From: Mycolicibacterium grossiae
GTDB taxonomy: Bacteria; Actinomycetota; Actinomycetes; Mycobacteriales; Mycobacteriaceae
Assembly (NCBI RefSeq): GCF_008329645.1
Contig: NZ_CP043474.1
Span: 3,658,001 to 3,722,000 of the forward strand
DNA length: 64,000 nt
Direction of reading: 5' to 3'
Position 1 is the first letter of the stretch, and every line of letters starts with the position of its first letter. Shown here in pieces: positions 16,899 through 25,400 of the stretch. The notes beneath the pieces were generated by a model, which had not been told where the DNA came from, did no database searches, and worked only from the letters and a program-made list of their open reading frames with translations. Made by a program: the position numbers and the translations under genes.

Positions 16899-18167
16899 AT
16901 GAGCAAGCACGACAAGACCGACGAGCCGACCGACCTCACCGACGCCTCCGACGTGGAGGTGACGTCGTCGGCCGCCGAACTCGGCACCACCACCGCGGCG
17001 CCGCAGCACGGCTTCTTCATCCGGCTCTACACCGGCACCGGCGCGTTCGACGTCGTCGGCAAGCGCAAGCTCTGGTACGCCGTCAGCGGCGTCATCGTCG
17101 GCATCTGCGTCATCAGCATGCTGATCCGCGGCTTCACCTTCGGCATCGACTTCGAGGGCGGCACGAAGGTCTCGATGCCCGCCCAGGGTGTGCAGGGCCC
17201 GATCGCCACCGAGCAGGTGGAGAAGGTGTTCGGCGACGCACTCGGCCGACAGCCGGAGTCCGTCGTCATCGTCGGCACCGGCAACACGGCGACGGTGCAG
17301 ATCCGCAGCGAGGCGCTCGACAACGCCGAGACCGAGCAACTGCGTACCGCGCTGTTCGACGCGTTCCAGCCCAAGGGCGGTGACGGTCAGCCCAGCCGCC
17401 AGGTCATCAGCGACTCGGCGGTGTCGGAGACCTGGGGCGGCCAGATCACCCAGAAGGCGCTGATCGCGCTGGCGGTGTTCCTGGTGCTCGCCGCCATCTA
17501 CATCACGCTGCGCTACGAGCGGTACATGGCGATCTCGGCGCTGGCGACGCTGGTCTTCGACCTCCTCGTCACGGCGGGCGTGTACTCCCTGGTCGGGTTC
17601 GAGGTGACGCCCGCCACCGTGATCGGCCTGCTCACCATCCTGGGCTTCTCGCTGTACGACACGGTCATCGTGTTCGACAAGGTCGAGGAGAACACCCGCG
17701 GGTTCGAACACACCACCCGGCGCACGTTCGCCGAGCAGGCGAACCTCGCCATCAACCAGACCTTCATGCGATCGATCAACACCAGCCTCATCTCGGTGCT
17801 GCCGATCCTGTCGCTGATCGTGGTCGCGGTGTGGATGCTCGGCGTCGGCACGCTGCAGGACCTCGCGCTGGTGCAGCTCGTCGGCGTCATCGTCGGCACC
17901 TACTCGTCGATCTACTTCGCGACCCCGCTGCTGGTGTCGCTACGGGAGCGGACCGAGCTGGTGCGAAACCACACCCGGCGGGTGCTGAACCGGCGGAAGA
18001 ACGCCGCGGCCAAGGCCGCGGGCGCCACCGCCATCGAGGAGAGCGGTGCCGAGCCGGCGACCGCCGCCGTGTCGGTGTCCTCGGGAGCCCCGGACAAGCC
18101 AGCGCCGGGGGCCAAGCCGACCCGTCCGACGGGGCGTCCCTCCGGCAAGCGGAGCACCAGGCGGTAG
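16899..18167 (+). CDS. secF: Protein translocase subunit SecF
   Basis: 422 residues. A polar N-terminal extension of about 45 residues precedes the first membrane helix (about 62-82). Then come the FGIDFEGGTKVSM motif, a short periplasmic domain, and five helices with LLTILGFSLYDTVIVFDKVEENTRG, the SecF counterpart of the SecD functional motif. RSINTSLISVLPILSL follows. The C terminus carries an Ala/Pro-rich basic tail of about 60 residues. Forms the SecDF complex with the upstream gene and is transcribed with it; the peptide-binding lipoprotein gene starts 8 nt later. Confidence 0.96.
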   Translation: MSKHDKTDEPTDLTDASDVEVTSSAAELGTTTAAPQHGFFIRLYTGTGAFDVVGKRKLWYAVSGVIVGICVISMLIRGFTFGIDFEGGTKVSMPAQGVQGPIATEQVEKVFGDALGRQPESVVIVGTGNTATVQIRSEALDNAETEQLRTALFDAFQPKGGDGQPSRQVISDSAVSETWGGQITQKALIALAVFLVLAAIYITLRYERYMAISALATLVFDLLVTAGVYSLVGFEVTPATVIGLLTILGFSLYDTVIVFDKVEENTRGFEHTTRRTFAEQANLAINQTFMRSINTSLISVLPILSLIVVAVWMLGVGTLQDLALVQLVGVIVGTYSSIYFATPLLVSLRERTELVRNHTRRVLNRRKNAAAKAAGATAIEESGAEPATAAVSVSSGAPDKPAPGAKPTRPTGRPSGKRSTRR

Positions 18168-18175
18168 GTCGCGAG

Positions 18176-19828
18176 ATGAGAGCCCGGTTGCGGCGATCCG
18201 CGGTCCTCGTCGCCGCGTGCGCGCTGTTGGCGGCGCTGGTCGCGGCGTGCGGCGGCGGCACCGCCGACTCGATCGACTACGCCGTCGACGGCACGCTGGT
18301 CAGCTACAACACCAACACGGTGGCGGGCGCGGCGTCCGGTGGCCCGCAGGCCTTCGCGCGGGTCCTCACCGGGTTCAACTATCACGGCCCCGACGGCCAG
18401 GTCGTCGGCGACCGCGACTTCGGCAGCATCGCCGTGGTGGGCCGCAATCCGCTGGTCCTCGACTACCAGATCGACGACGCCGCGGTGTACTCCGACGGCA
18501 AGCCGATCACGTGCGACGACATGGTGCTGGCGTGGGCCGCGCAGTCGGGCCGGTTCCCGGCGTTCGACGCGGCGAACCGGGCCGGCTACATCGACGTCGC
18601 GGCCGTCGACTGCGCGCCGGGGCAGAAGAAGGCCCGCGTGACGTTCGCCCAGGACCGCGCGTTCGTCGACTACGGGCAGCTGTTCGCGGCCACGTCGATG
18701 ATGCCGTCGCACGTCCTGGCCGACGAGTTGGGGCTGGGCGACGGCGGCGTGACCACCGCACTCCAGGCGGGCGATGGGCCGACCGTCGACCGCATCGCGC
18801 AGGCGTGGAACCAGACGTGGACCCTGACGCCCGGCGTCGACGTCCGCAAGTTCCCGTCCTCGGGCCCGTACCGGCTCGACGAGGTCACCGACCAGGGTGC
18901 GGTGGTGCTCGTCGCCAACGACAAGTGGTGGGGCGCCAAACCGGTCACGCCGCGGATCACGGTGTGGCCGCGCGGCGCCGACATCCAGGACCGCGTCAAC
19001 GAGGGCTTCTACGACGTCGTCGACGTCGCGGCCGGGTCGTCGGGAACCCTGACCATCCCGGACGATTACGCCCGTACCGACGCCGCGTCGGCAGGCATCG
19101 AGCAGGTCATCTTCGGCGCCCAGGGACCGCTGGCCGATCCGGCGGCGCGGCGCGCCCTCGCGCTGTGCACACCGCGCGACGTCATCGCCCGCAACGCCGA
19201 GGTGCCGATCGCCAACAGCAGGCTCAACGCCGCGGCCGAGGACTCGATCACCGCCGCCGAGAACGGTGGCGGTGCCGAGCAGTTCGTCGCCGCCAACCCC
19301 GACGCGGCCCGCGGTGCGCTGGGGGGCCGCCCGCTCGCGGTCCGCATCGGCTACCAGAGCCCGAACGCCCGGCTGGCCGCCGTCGTCGGGACGATCGCGA
19401 AGTCGTGCGCACCGGCAGGCATCACCGTCACCGACGCCGCGGGGGACGCCGTTGGCCCGGACGCGTTGCGCGACAACCAGATCGACGCGCTGGTGGCCAG
19501 CACGGGAGGTGCGACCGGTTCGGGGTCCACCGGATCGTCGGCGATGGACGCCTACGATCTGCACAGCGGCAACGGCAACAACCTGTCCGGTTACGTCAAC
19601 GAACAGGTGGACGGCATCATCGGCGCGCTGGCGGTGACCGCCGACCCCAAGGAGTCCGCACGGCTGCTCGCCGAGGGCTCCCGGGTGCTCTGGGATCAGA
19701 TCCCGACGCTCCCGCTGTACCGCCAGCAGCGGATGCTGCTGGTATCGACGAAGATGGACGCCGTGAACGGCAATCCGACCCGATGGGGCGCAGGCTGGAA
19801 CATGGACCGTTGGGCGCTGCACACGTGA
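18176..19828 (+). CDS. Family 5 extracellular solute-binding lipoprotein (peptide/DppA-like)
   Basis: 550 residues. A lipoprotein signal peptide ends at LVAAC (Cys near residue 23) and is followed by a family 5 binding protein, as in oligopeptide or nickel transporters: YTLDxxA-type opening DAAVYSDGKPITCDDMVLAW, SSGPYRLDEVTDQGAVVLVAND, and a C-terminal WDQIPTLPLYRQQRMLLV. No permease or ATPase gene is adjacent, so it may be an orphan lipoprotein working with a distant transporter. The order secD-secF-lipoprotein-apt-rel is conserved in mycobacteria. Its stop overlaps the apt start by 3 nt. Confidence 0.88.
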   Translation: MRARLRRSAVLVAACALLAALVAACGGGTADSIDYAVDGTLVSYNTNTVAGAASGGPQAFARVLTGFNYHGPDGQVVGDRDFGSIAVVGRNPLVLDYQIDDAAVYSDGKPITCDDMVLAWAAQSGRFPAFDAANRAGYIDVAAVDCAPGQKKARVTFAQDRAFVDYGQLFAATSMMPSHVLADELGLGDGGVTTALQAGDGPTVDRIAQAWNQTWTLTPGVDVRKFPSSGPYRLDEVTDQGAVVLVANDKWWGAKPVTPRITVWPRGADIQDRVNEGFYDVVDVAAGSSGTLTIPDDYARTDAASAGIEQVIFGAQGPLADPAARRALALCTPRDVIARNAEVPIANSRLNAAAEDSITAAENGGGAEQFVAANPDAARGALGGRPLAVRIGYQSPNARLAAVVGTIAKSCAPAGITVTDAAGDAVGPDALRDNQIDALVASTGGATGSGSTGSSAMDAYDLHSGNGNNLSGYVNEQVDGIIGALAVTADPKESARLLAEGSRVLWDQIPTLPLYRQQRMLLVSTKMDAVNGNPTRWGAGWNMDRWALHT

Positions 19829-20361
19829 GCGACCCCCGCAGCGAGGCCGCCCGGGTGCTGCGCGAGATGACCCGCGAGGTGGCCGACTTCCCCGAGCCGG
19901 GCATCCAGTTCAAGGACCTGACGCCGGTGCTCGCCGACGCGACCGGTCTGTCGATCGTCACCGAGGCGCTCGCCGCGGTCGCGGACGGCGCCGATCTGGT
20001 GGCCGGCATCGACGCGCGCGGCTTCCTGCTCGGGGCTGCGGTCGCCACCCGGCTCGGCACGGGCGTGCTGGCGGTGCGCAAGGGCGGCAAGCTGCCGCCG
20101 CCGGTGCTGAGCGAGACCTACGACCTCGAGTACGGGTCGGCGACGCTGGAGATCCCGGCTGACGGGATCGTCCTGACCGGCCGGCGCGTTCTCATCATCG
20201 ACGACGTGCTCGCGACCGGCGGGACGGTCCGGGCGGCCACCGAGCTGCTGCGGCGCGCCGGCGCCGAGGTGATCGGGGCGGCGGTCGTGCTGGAACTGTC
20301 GGCGCTCGACGGGCGCGGACTGGTCGGTGCGCTGCCTGTCACCAGCCTGTCGGTGGTCTGA
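19825..20361 (+). CDS. apt: Adenine phosphoribosyltransferase
   Basis: 178 residues. It salvages adenine with PRPP to give AMP. It contains the start FPEPGIQFKDLTPVLAD, GIDARGFLLGAAVA, the flexible VRKGGKLPP loop, and the PRPP-binding motif VLIIDDVLATGGTVRAATELL. GTG 19825 overlaps the stop of the lipoprotein gene (GTGA). rel follows 55 nt downstream, an arrangement that joins purine salvage to the enzyme making (p)ppGpp. Confidence 0.94.
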   Translation: MSDPRSEAARVLREMTREVADFPEPGIQFKDLTPVLADATGLSIVTEALAAVADGADLVAGIDARGFLLGAAVATRLGTGVLAVRKGGKLPPPVLSETYDLEYGSATLEIPADGIVLTGRRVLIIDDVLATGGTVRAATELLRRAGAEVIGAAVVLELSALDGRGLVGALPVTSLSVV

Positions 20362-20416
20362 CGGTCCGGGGGATATCCTCGGGTGAGGCATCCGTGGTGG
20401 TCAGGAGGTGGTGGCG

Positions 20417-22768
20417 GTGACCAGTGAGGACACGCGGGCCGACGCGCTGACCCAGACCCAGCCGATGCCGGTGATCCCCGCCGACGCCGTCGACGAGGCG
20501 CCCAAGCCGACCAGCGCGTCGCGCCGGGTGCGGGCGCGGCTGGCCCGACGGATGACCGCGCAGCGCAGCGCCGTCAACCCCGTGCTGGAGCCGCTCGTCG
20601 CGGTGCACCGGGAGTTCTACCCGAAGGCCAACCTGGCGCTGCTGCAGCGGGCCTACGACGTGGCCGAGGAACGCCACGCCGACCAGATGCGGCGGTCGGG
20701 CGACCCCTACATCACCCACCCGCTGGCGGTCGCGAACATCCTCGCCGAACTCGGCATGGACACCACCACGCTCATCGCGGCGCTGCTGCACGACACGGTC
20801 GAGGACACCGGCTACACGCTGGAGGCGTTGACCGCCGAGTTCGGTGCGGAGGTCGGACACCTGGTCGACGGGGTGACCAAGCTCGACAAGGTCGCCCTCG
20901 GTACGGCCGCCGAGGGCGAGACCATCCGCAAGATGATCATCGCGATGGCGCGCGACCCGCGCGTGCTGGTGATCAAGGTCGCCGACCGGCTGCACAACAT
21001 GCGCACGATGCGCTTCCTGCCGCCGGAGAAGCAGGCCCGCAAGGCCCGCGAGACGCTGGAAGTCATTGCGCCGCTGGCCCACCGCCTCGGCATGGCGACG
21101 GTGAAGTGGGAACTCGAGGACCTCTCGTTCGCCATTCTGCACCCGAAGAAGTACGAGGAGATCGTGCGGCTGGTCGCCGACCGGGCGCCGTCGCGCGACA
21201 CCTACCTCGCCAAGGTGCGCGCCGAGATCGTCGCCGCGCTGGGCGCGTCGAAGATCAACGCCATCGTGGAGGGCCGGCCCAAGCACTACTGGTCGATCTA
21301 CCAGAAGATGATCGTCAAGGGCCGGGACTTCGACGACATCCACGACCTCGTCGGCGTCCGCATCCTGTGTCAGGAGATCCGCGACTGCTACGCCGCGGTC
21401 GGCGTGGTGCACTCGCTGTGGCAGCCGATGGCGGGTCGCTTCAAGGACTACATCGCCCAGCCGCGCTACGGGGTGTACCAGTCACTGCACACCACGGTGA
21501 TCGGCCCGGAGGGCAAGCCGCTGGAGGTGCAGATCCGCACCCAGGACATGCACAAGACCGCGGAGTTCGGCATCGCCGCGCACTGGCGGTACAAGGAGTC
21601 CAAGGGCCGCAACGGGCAGCCGGCGGGCAACGCCGCGGCCGAGATCGACGACATGGCGTGGATGCGCCAGCTGCTGGATTGGCAGCGGGAGGCCGCCGAC
21701 CCGGGTGAGTTCCTCGAGTCGCTGCGCTACGACCTCGCGGTGCAGGAGATCTTCGTCTTCACCCCGAAGGGCGACGTGATCACGTTGCCGACCGGCTCGA
21801 CGCCGGTCGACTTCGCCTACGCCGTGCACACCGAGGTGGGGCACCGCTGCATCGGCGCCCGGGTGAACGGCCGACTGGTGGCGCTCGAGCGCAAGCTGGA
21901 GAACGGCGAGGCCGTCGAGGTGTTCACCTCCAAGGCGCCCAATGCCGGACCGTCACGGGACTGGCAGACGTTCGTGGTGTCGCCGCGTGCGAAGGCGAAG
22001 ATCCGGCAGTGGTTCGCCAAGGAGCGTCGCGAGGAGGCCCTCGAGTCGGGCAAGGACTCGATCGCGCGCGAGGTGCGCCGCGGCGGACTTCCGCTGCAGC
22101 GCTTGATGAACGCCGAGTCGATGGCGGCGCTGGCACGGGAGCTGCGCTACGTCGACGTGTCGGCGCTCTATACCGCCGTCGGCGAGGGGCACGTCTCGGC
22201 GCGGCACGTGGTGCAGCGCCTGGTGGCGCAGTTCGGTGGGGAGGCCGAGGCCGAGGACGAGATCGCGGAGCGGTCCACGCCGGCGACCATGCCGGTGCGG
22301 CAGCGCACCAGCGACGACGTGGGCGTGGCGGTGCCCGGGGCGCCCGGCGTGCTGACGAAGTTGGCCAAGTGCTGCACCCCGGTGCCGGGCGACAACATCA
22401 TGGGCTTCGTCACCCGCGGCGGCGGCGTGAGCGTGCACCGCACCGACTGCACCAACGCGGCGTCGCTGCAGCAGCAGTCCGAGCGCATCATCGACGTCAA
22501 GTGGGCGCCGTCGCCGTCGTCGGTGTTCCTGGTGGCCATCCAGGTGGAGGCCCTCGACCGGCACCGCCTGCTGTCCGACGTGACGCGGGTGCTGGCCGAC
22601 GAGAAGGTGAACATCCTCTCCGCATCGGTGACGACGTCGAACGACCGGGTGGCGATCAGCCGGTTCACCTTCGAGATGGGTGACCCCAAGCACCTCGGTC
22701 ACGTGCTGAACGTGGTGCGCAACGTCGAGGGCGTGTACGACGTGTACCGGGTGACCTCAGCGGCCTAG
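20417..22768 (+). CDS. rel: Bifunctional (p)ppGpp synthetase/hydrolase Rel
   Basis: About 783 residues. Domains in order: HD hydrolase (HPLAVANILAELGM and LLHDTVEDTGYTLE, near residues 100-190); synthetase (IYQKMIVKGRDFDDIHDLVGVRI, YIAQPRYGVYQSLHTTV, to about 380); TGS (IFVFTPKGDVITLPTGSTPVDFAYAVHTEVGHRC); a zinc-finger-like CCTPVPGDNIMGFVTRGGGVSVHRTDC; and a C-terminal ACT domain. Both catalytic centres look intact, as in mycobacterial Rel. Three in-frame GTGs (20408, 20411, 20417) are possible; 20417 best fits Shine-Dalgarno AGGAGG (20403-20408). The last 12 nt overlap the convergent MFS gene. Confidence 0.96.
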   Translation: MTSEDTRADALTQTQPMPVIPADAVDEAPKPTSASRRVRARLARRMTAQRSAVNPVLEPLVAVHREFYPKANLALLQRAYDVAEERHADQMRRSGDPYITHPLAVANILAELGMDTTTLIAALLHDTVEDTGYTLEALTAEFGAEVGHLVDGVTKLDKVALGTAAEGETIRKMIIAMARDPRVLVIKVADRLHNMRTMRFLPPEKQARKARETLEVIAPLAHRLGMATVKWELEDLSFAILHPKKYEEIVRLVADRAPSRDTYLAKVRAEIVAALGASKINAIVEGRPKHYWSIYQKMIVKGRDFDDIHDLVGVRILCQEIRDCYAAVGVVHSLWQPMAGRFKDYIAQPRYGVYQSLHTTVIGPEGKPLEVQIRTQDMHKTAEFGIAAHWRYKESKGRNGQPAGNAAAEIDDMAWMRQLLDWQREAADPGEFLESLRYDLAVQEIFVFTPKGDVITLPTGSTPVDFAYAVHTEVGHRCIGARVNGRLVALERKLENGEAVEVFTSKAPNAGPSRDWQTFVVSPRAKAKIRQWFAKERREEALESGKDSIAREVRRGGLPLQRLMNAESMAALARELRYVDVSALYTAVGEGHVSARHVVQRLVAQFGGEAEAEDEIAERSTPATMPVRQRTSDDVGVAVPGAPGVLTKLAKCCTPVPGDNIMGFVTRGGGVSVHRTDCTNAASLQQQSERIIDVKWAPSPSSVFLVAIQVEALDRHRLLSDVTRVLADEKVNILSASVTTSNDRVAISRFTFEMGDPKHLGHVLNVVRNVEGVYDVYRVTSAA

Positions 22769-23971
22769 CCGAGAAGCCCGCCGGGTGGTGAGCGTGCCGA
22801 TGGCGGCGGCCAGCAGGCAGGCCGCGGCGACCGCGCCGGCGAACCAGGGGAACACCGTCCCCAGCTCCCAGCGGGTGGCGGCCCAGCCCGCGACCAGGGT
22901 GGGGACCGCCATCGCCGTGTAGGCGAGCAGGTAGAACGCGGACATGGTCTCGCCGCGGCGGTCCGCGGGCACGACGTGGGACAGATGCCGCAGCGATCCG
23001 CCGAACCCGAGTCCGAACGTCGCGCCCAGCAGCGCGGCGGCGACGAGCACCAGGTGCCACCGACCGGTGGCGAGCGCCGGGACCGTGAGGGCGAGGGCTG
23101 CCGCCATGCCGACGTCGCCGATGAGCGCGGCGCGGCGGGCGGGCACGCGGGTGGCGAGGAGTTGGGCGACGGCCGCGGCGAAGGCGGTGACGGCGACGAC
23201 GCTGCCGCCGAAGACGAGGTTGTGCACGCCGGTCTGCTGGGCGGCCAGCGACGGGTAGAGCGACAGCAGCACGCCGAGCACCGACCAGGACGCCATGGCC
23301 CCGAGCGCGGCGAACCAGAAGTCGCCGCGGATGTGTTGCGGCACCGCGGGTTTGACGATCCGGATGGGTCCGGAGGTGCGGTTGACGTGCGGCTCGCGCA
23401 GCGCGACGACGCCCACTCCGATCACGGCGCAGACGACGGCGACCACGGCGTACGGCGTCCGCATCGGGTGCGGGGCGTACTGCGCGAGCAACGCCGAGCC
23501 GAGGATGGCGACGGTCATGCCGACGTTGAATGCGACACCGCTGAGCTGACCGGAACGCACGCCGTGTTCGGGACGCAGGTCGAGCAGCGCGGCGGCCCCG
23601 GCGACGACGATCGAGCCGACGGCGGCACCGTGGATGGCCCGGGCGACGATGAGCAGCGCCATGTCGTCGGCGACGAGGAAGACGCCGAGGCCGACGAGCA
23701 TGGCGACGAGCGCGCCGAGCAGGACCGGCTTGCGGCCGACGACGTCGGAGATCTTGCCGGACACCAGCACCGCGCCGAGCGCCGCGACGGCGTAGACGGC
23801 GAACACGATGGTGGTGGCGAGCGGCGAGAGGTGCCAGACCTCTTCGTACATGTGGTACAGCGGGGCTGGCAGACCGGAGACGCCGAGCGCGACGCCGGAG
23901 AGCACCAGCAGAAGCGAGTACGCCCACCGCTGGGTGTCGCCGGCGATGCGTTCGGTCGCAATCACGGTCAC
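22757..23971 (-). CDS. MFS transporter (drug/metabolite exporter type)
   Basis: 404 residues with about twelve membrane helices. The loop motif GKISDVVGRKPVLLGAL between helices 2 and 3 is the MFS motif A, and a repeat-related PARRAALIGDVG follows helix 8. It probably exports a small molecule; the substrate is unknown. GTG start at 23971 with an AGGAGG Shine-Dalgarno. Divergent from an ArsR-type regulator with an inverted repeat between them, so export is probably inducible. Convergent with and overlapping rel by 12 nt. Confidence 0.88.
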   Translation of the reverse strand: MTVIATERIAGDTQRWAYSLLLVLSGVALGVSGLPAPLYHMYEEVWHLSPLATTIVFAVYAVAALGAVLVSGKISDVVGRKPVLLGALVAMLVGLGVFLVADDMALLIVARAIHGAAVGSIVVAGAAALLDLRPEHGVRSGQLSGVAFNVGMTVAILGSALLAQYAPHPMRTPYAVVAVVCAVIGVGVVALREPHVNRTSGPIRIVKPAVPQHIRGDFWFAALGAMASWSVLGVLLSLYPSLAAQQTGVHNLVFGGSVVAVTAFAAAVAQLLATRVPARRAALIGDVGMAAALALTVPALATGRWHLVLVAAALLGATFGLGFGGSLRHLSHVVPADRRGETMSAFYLLAYTAMAVPTLVAGWAATRWELGTVFPWFAGAVAAACLLAAAIGTLTTRRASRLGR

Positions 23972-23985
23972 GGTTCCTCCTAACG

Positions 23986-24040
23986 GTTTGACGGACGTCG
24001 AACTCCCACGAGCGTACGCTGGGTTCGATCGTCATCAAAC
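23986..24040. promoter_or_regulatory. Inverted repeat in MFS/ArsR divergent promoter
   Basis: An 18-nt left arm (23986-24003, GTTTGA...TCGAAC) pairs with an 18-nt right arm (24023-24040, GTTCGA...TCAAAC) at 13 of 18 positions, all at the outer and inner edges. A -10-like TACGCT (24015-24020) for the regulator gene lies between the arms. It is probably the regulator's operator. Confidence 0.5.
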
Positions 24041-24052
24041 TCGAGGAGGACC

Positions 24053-24370
24053 GTGACGGCATCGGTGGAGCACACGGTGGCCGGCGTGCAGCAGATCCTC
24101 GCGGCATTGGCCGACCCGGTGCGGCTGGAGATGGTCCGCCGGCTGCGCAACACCGGCGTCGCCACGCCGTGCGCGCTGCTCTACGACGGCATCAACAAGT
24201 CGACCGCCACGCACCACTTCAAGATCCTGCGGGAGGCCGGCCTCACCGAACGGCTGGTCCTCGACGGGCAGATCCATCAGCGGCTGCGCACCGCCGAGGT
24301 CGAGGCCGCGGCGCCGGGGCTGCTGGCCGCCGTGGTCGGCAAGGCCAACCGCGAGGCCGGCGAGGGCTGA
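24053..24370 (+). CDS. ArsR/SmtB family winged-helix regulator
   Basis: 105 residues. VQQILAALADPVRLEMVRRL starts the winged helix; the recognition helix region is INKSTATHHFKILREAGL, and the wing ERLVLDGQIHQRLR. The metal-binding CxC of classical ArsR is absent (only one Cys, in ATPCALLY), so it probably senses an organic ligand or is constitutive. GTG start with GGAGG at 24044-24048. Divergent from the MFS exporter, the likely target. Convergent with the first cyclophilin gene, 9 nt apart. Confidence 0.88.
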   Translation: MTASVEHTVAGVQQILAALADPVRLEMVRRLRNTGVATPCALLYDGINKSTATHHFKILREAGLTERLVLDGQIHQRLRTAEVEAAAPGLLAAVVGKANREAGEG

Positions 24371-24379
24371 CCGCTCGGG

Positions 24380-25366
24380 TCACTCCAGCCGGATCGAGTC
24401 GATCACCAGCGCGCGCCGCGGCGTGCCGTCGTCGCCGCCGTCCGCCACGCCCTCGGCGGCCACGTCGTCGACCACGGCGAGGCCCGTCTCGTCGATGCGC
24501 CCGAAGGCCGTGTACGTCGGCGGCAGCGCGGAATCGCGGTAGACGAGGAAGAACTGGCTGCCGTTCGTGCCCGGCCCGGCATTGGCCATCGCGAGCGTGC
24601 CACGCGGGTAGCGGATCGGCCGCTGCAGCGCGGGATCGCTCATCCGGTACTGGTTGGTCGGGTACTCGTTCGGGAAGCGGTAGCCCGGCCCGCCGCGGCC
24701 GGTGGCCGTCGGGTCACCGCACTGCAGCACCCCGAGGGCGCGCGACGTGGTGAGGCGGTGGCAGCGGGTGCCGTCGAAGTAGCCCTGCTGGGCGAGGCTG
24801 ACGAAGCTGTTGACGGTGCAGGGCGCCTTCTGATTGTCCAGGTCGAGACCGATGGCGCCGTCGTCGGTCGCCATCGTGGCCTGCACGGTGGCGGGTGCGG
24901 TGGGCACGCGGCCCGCGCGCGGCGTGCGGGCCGGCGTGCTGCCCGGCTCGGTGGTGGCGGGGTACTGGCAGTTGCCGCCGAGCGAGGCCGGTGGGGCGAA
25001 GTCCGGCAGCGTCTCGGTGGGCAGCGCCCCTGCCGTGCCCAGCGGGGAGCGTGGATCGACGCCGCCGGATTCGTCGATCGCCCGCACCGCCACCACGGCC
25101 AGGACCACCGCGACGACGACCGCCAGTATGCCCAGGACCGTCAGGGCATAGCCGACGACGAGGCCGGCCAGCGCCAGCGGCCGCCCCTCCTCGCGGGTGC
25201 GCCTGATCTGCGCCAGCGAGACGTGCCCGAAGACGATGCCCAGCGGCGGCACGATGAACGCGCCGACCAGTGCGGCAATCGCCATGCCGTTGGTCCGCGG
25301 CGGCGGCTGGCCGTAGCCGTAGCCGTAGCCGTAGTAGGGCGGATGCGGCGGGGGAGGGACGGACAT
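24380..25366 (-). CDS. Membrane-anchored cyclophilin: DUF4190 domain fused to peptidyl-prolyl isomerase
   Basis: 328 residues. A Pro/Tyr/Gly-rich head (YYGYGYGYGQPPP) precedes a DUF4190-type two-helix membrane domain (about 27-95). An extracellular cyclophilin domain (about 175-328) follows with CHRLTTS, VLQCGDPTATGRGGPGYRF, RGTLAMANAGPGTNGSQFFLVY and YTAFGRID. The catalytic Arg and the core NGSQFF are present. It would fold proteins outside the membrane. ATG 25366 was chosen because the longer frame starts inside the neighbour. A paralogue lies directly upstream (stop at 25389), with a hairpin between the two. Confidence 0.85.
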   Translation of the reverse strand: MSVPPPPHPPYYGYGYGYGQPPPRTNGMAIAALVGAFIVPPLGIVFGHVSLAQIRRTREEGRPLALAGLVVGYALTVLGILAVVVAVVLAVVAVRAIDESGGVDPRSPLGTAGALPTETLPDFAPPASLGGNCQYPATTEPGSTPARTPRAGRVPTAPATVQATMATDDGAIGLDLDNQKAPCTVNSFVSLAQQGYFDGTRCHRLTTSRALGVLQCGDPTATGRGGPGYRFPNEYPTNQYRMSDPALQRPIRYPRGTLAMANAGPGTNGSQFFLVYRDSALPPTYTAFGRIDETGLAVVDDVAAEGVADGGDDGTPRRALVIDSIRLE

Positions 25367-25369
25367 GTC

Positions 25370-25400
25370 GCGCTGACGCCGTGCGGCGTCAGTCCAGCGC
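25370..25400. terminator. Hairpin between the two cyclophilin genes
   Basis: TGACGCC (25374-25380) and GGCGTCA (25385-25391) pair perfectly around a GTGC loop. Flanking GCGC and GCGC extend the stem after a bulge. It covers the stop codon of the upstream cyclophilin. There is no U-tract, so it could attenuate transcription or set the relative expression of the two genes rather than end transcription. Confidence 0.45.

Noticed and set aside
17912..19822. 636-codon minus-strand open frame opposite secF/lipoprotein
   Set aside because: Shadow frame; no motifs and incompatible with the clear plus-strand genes.
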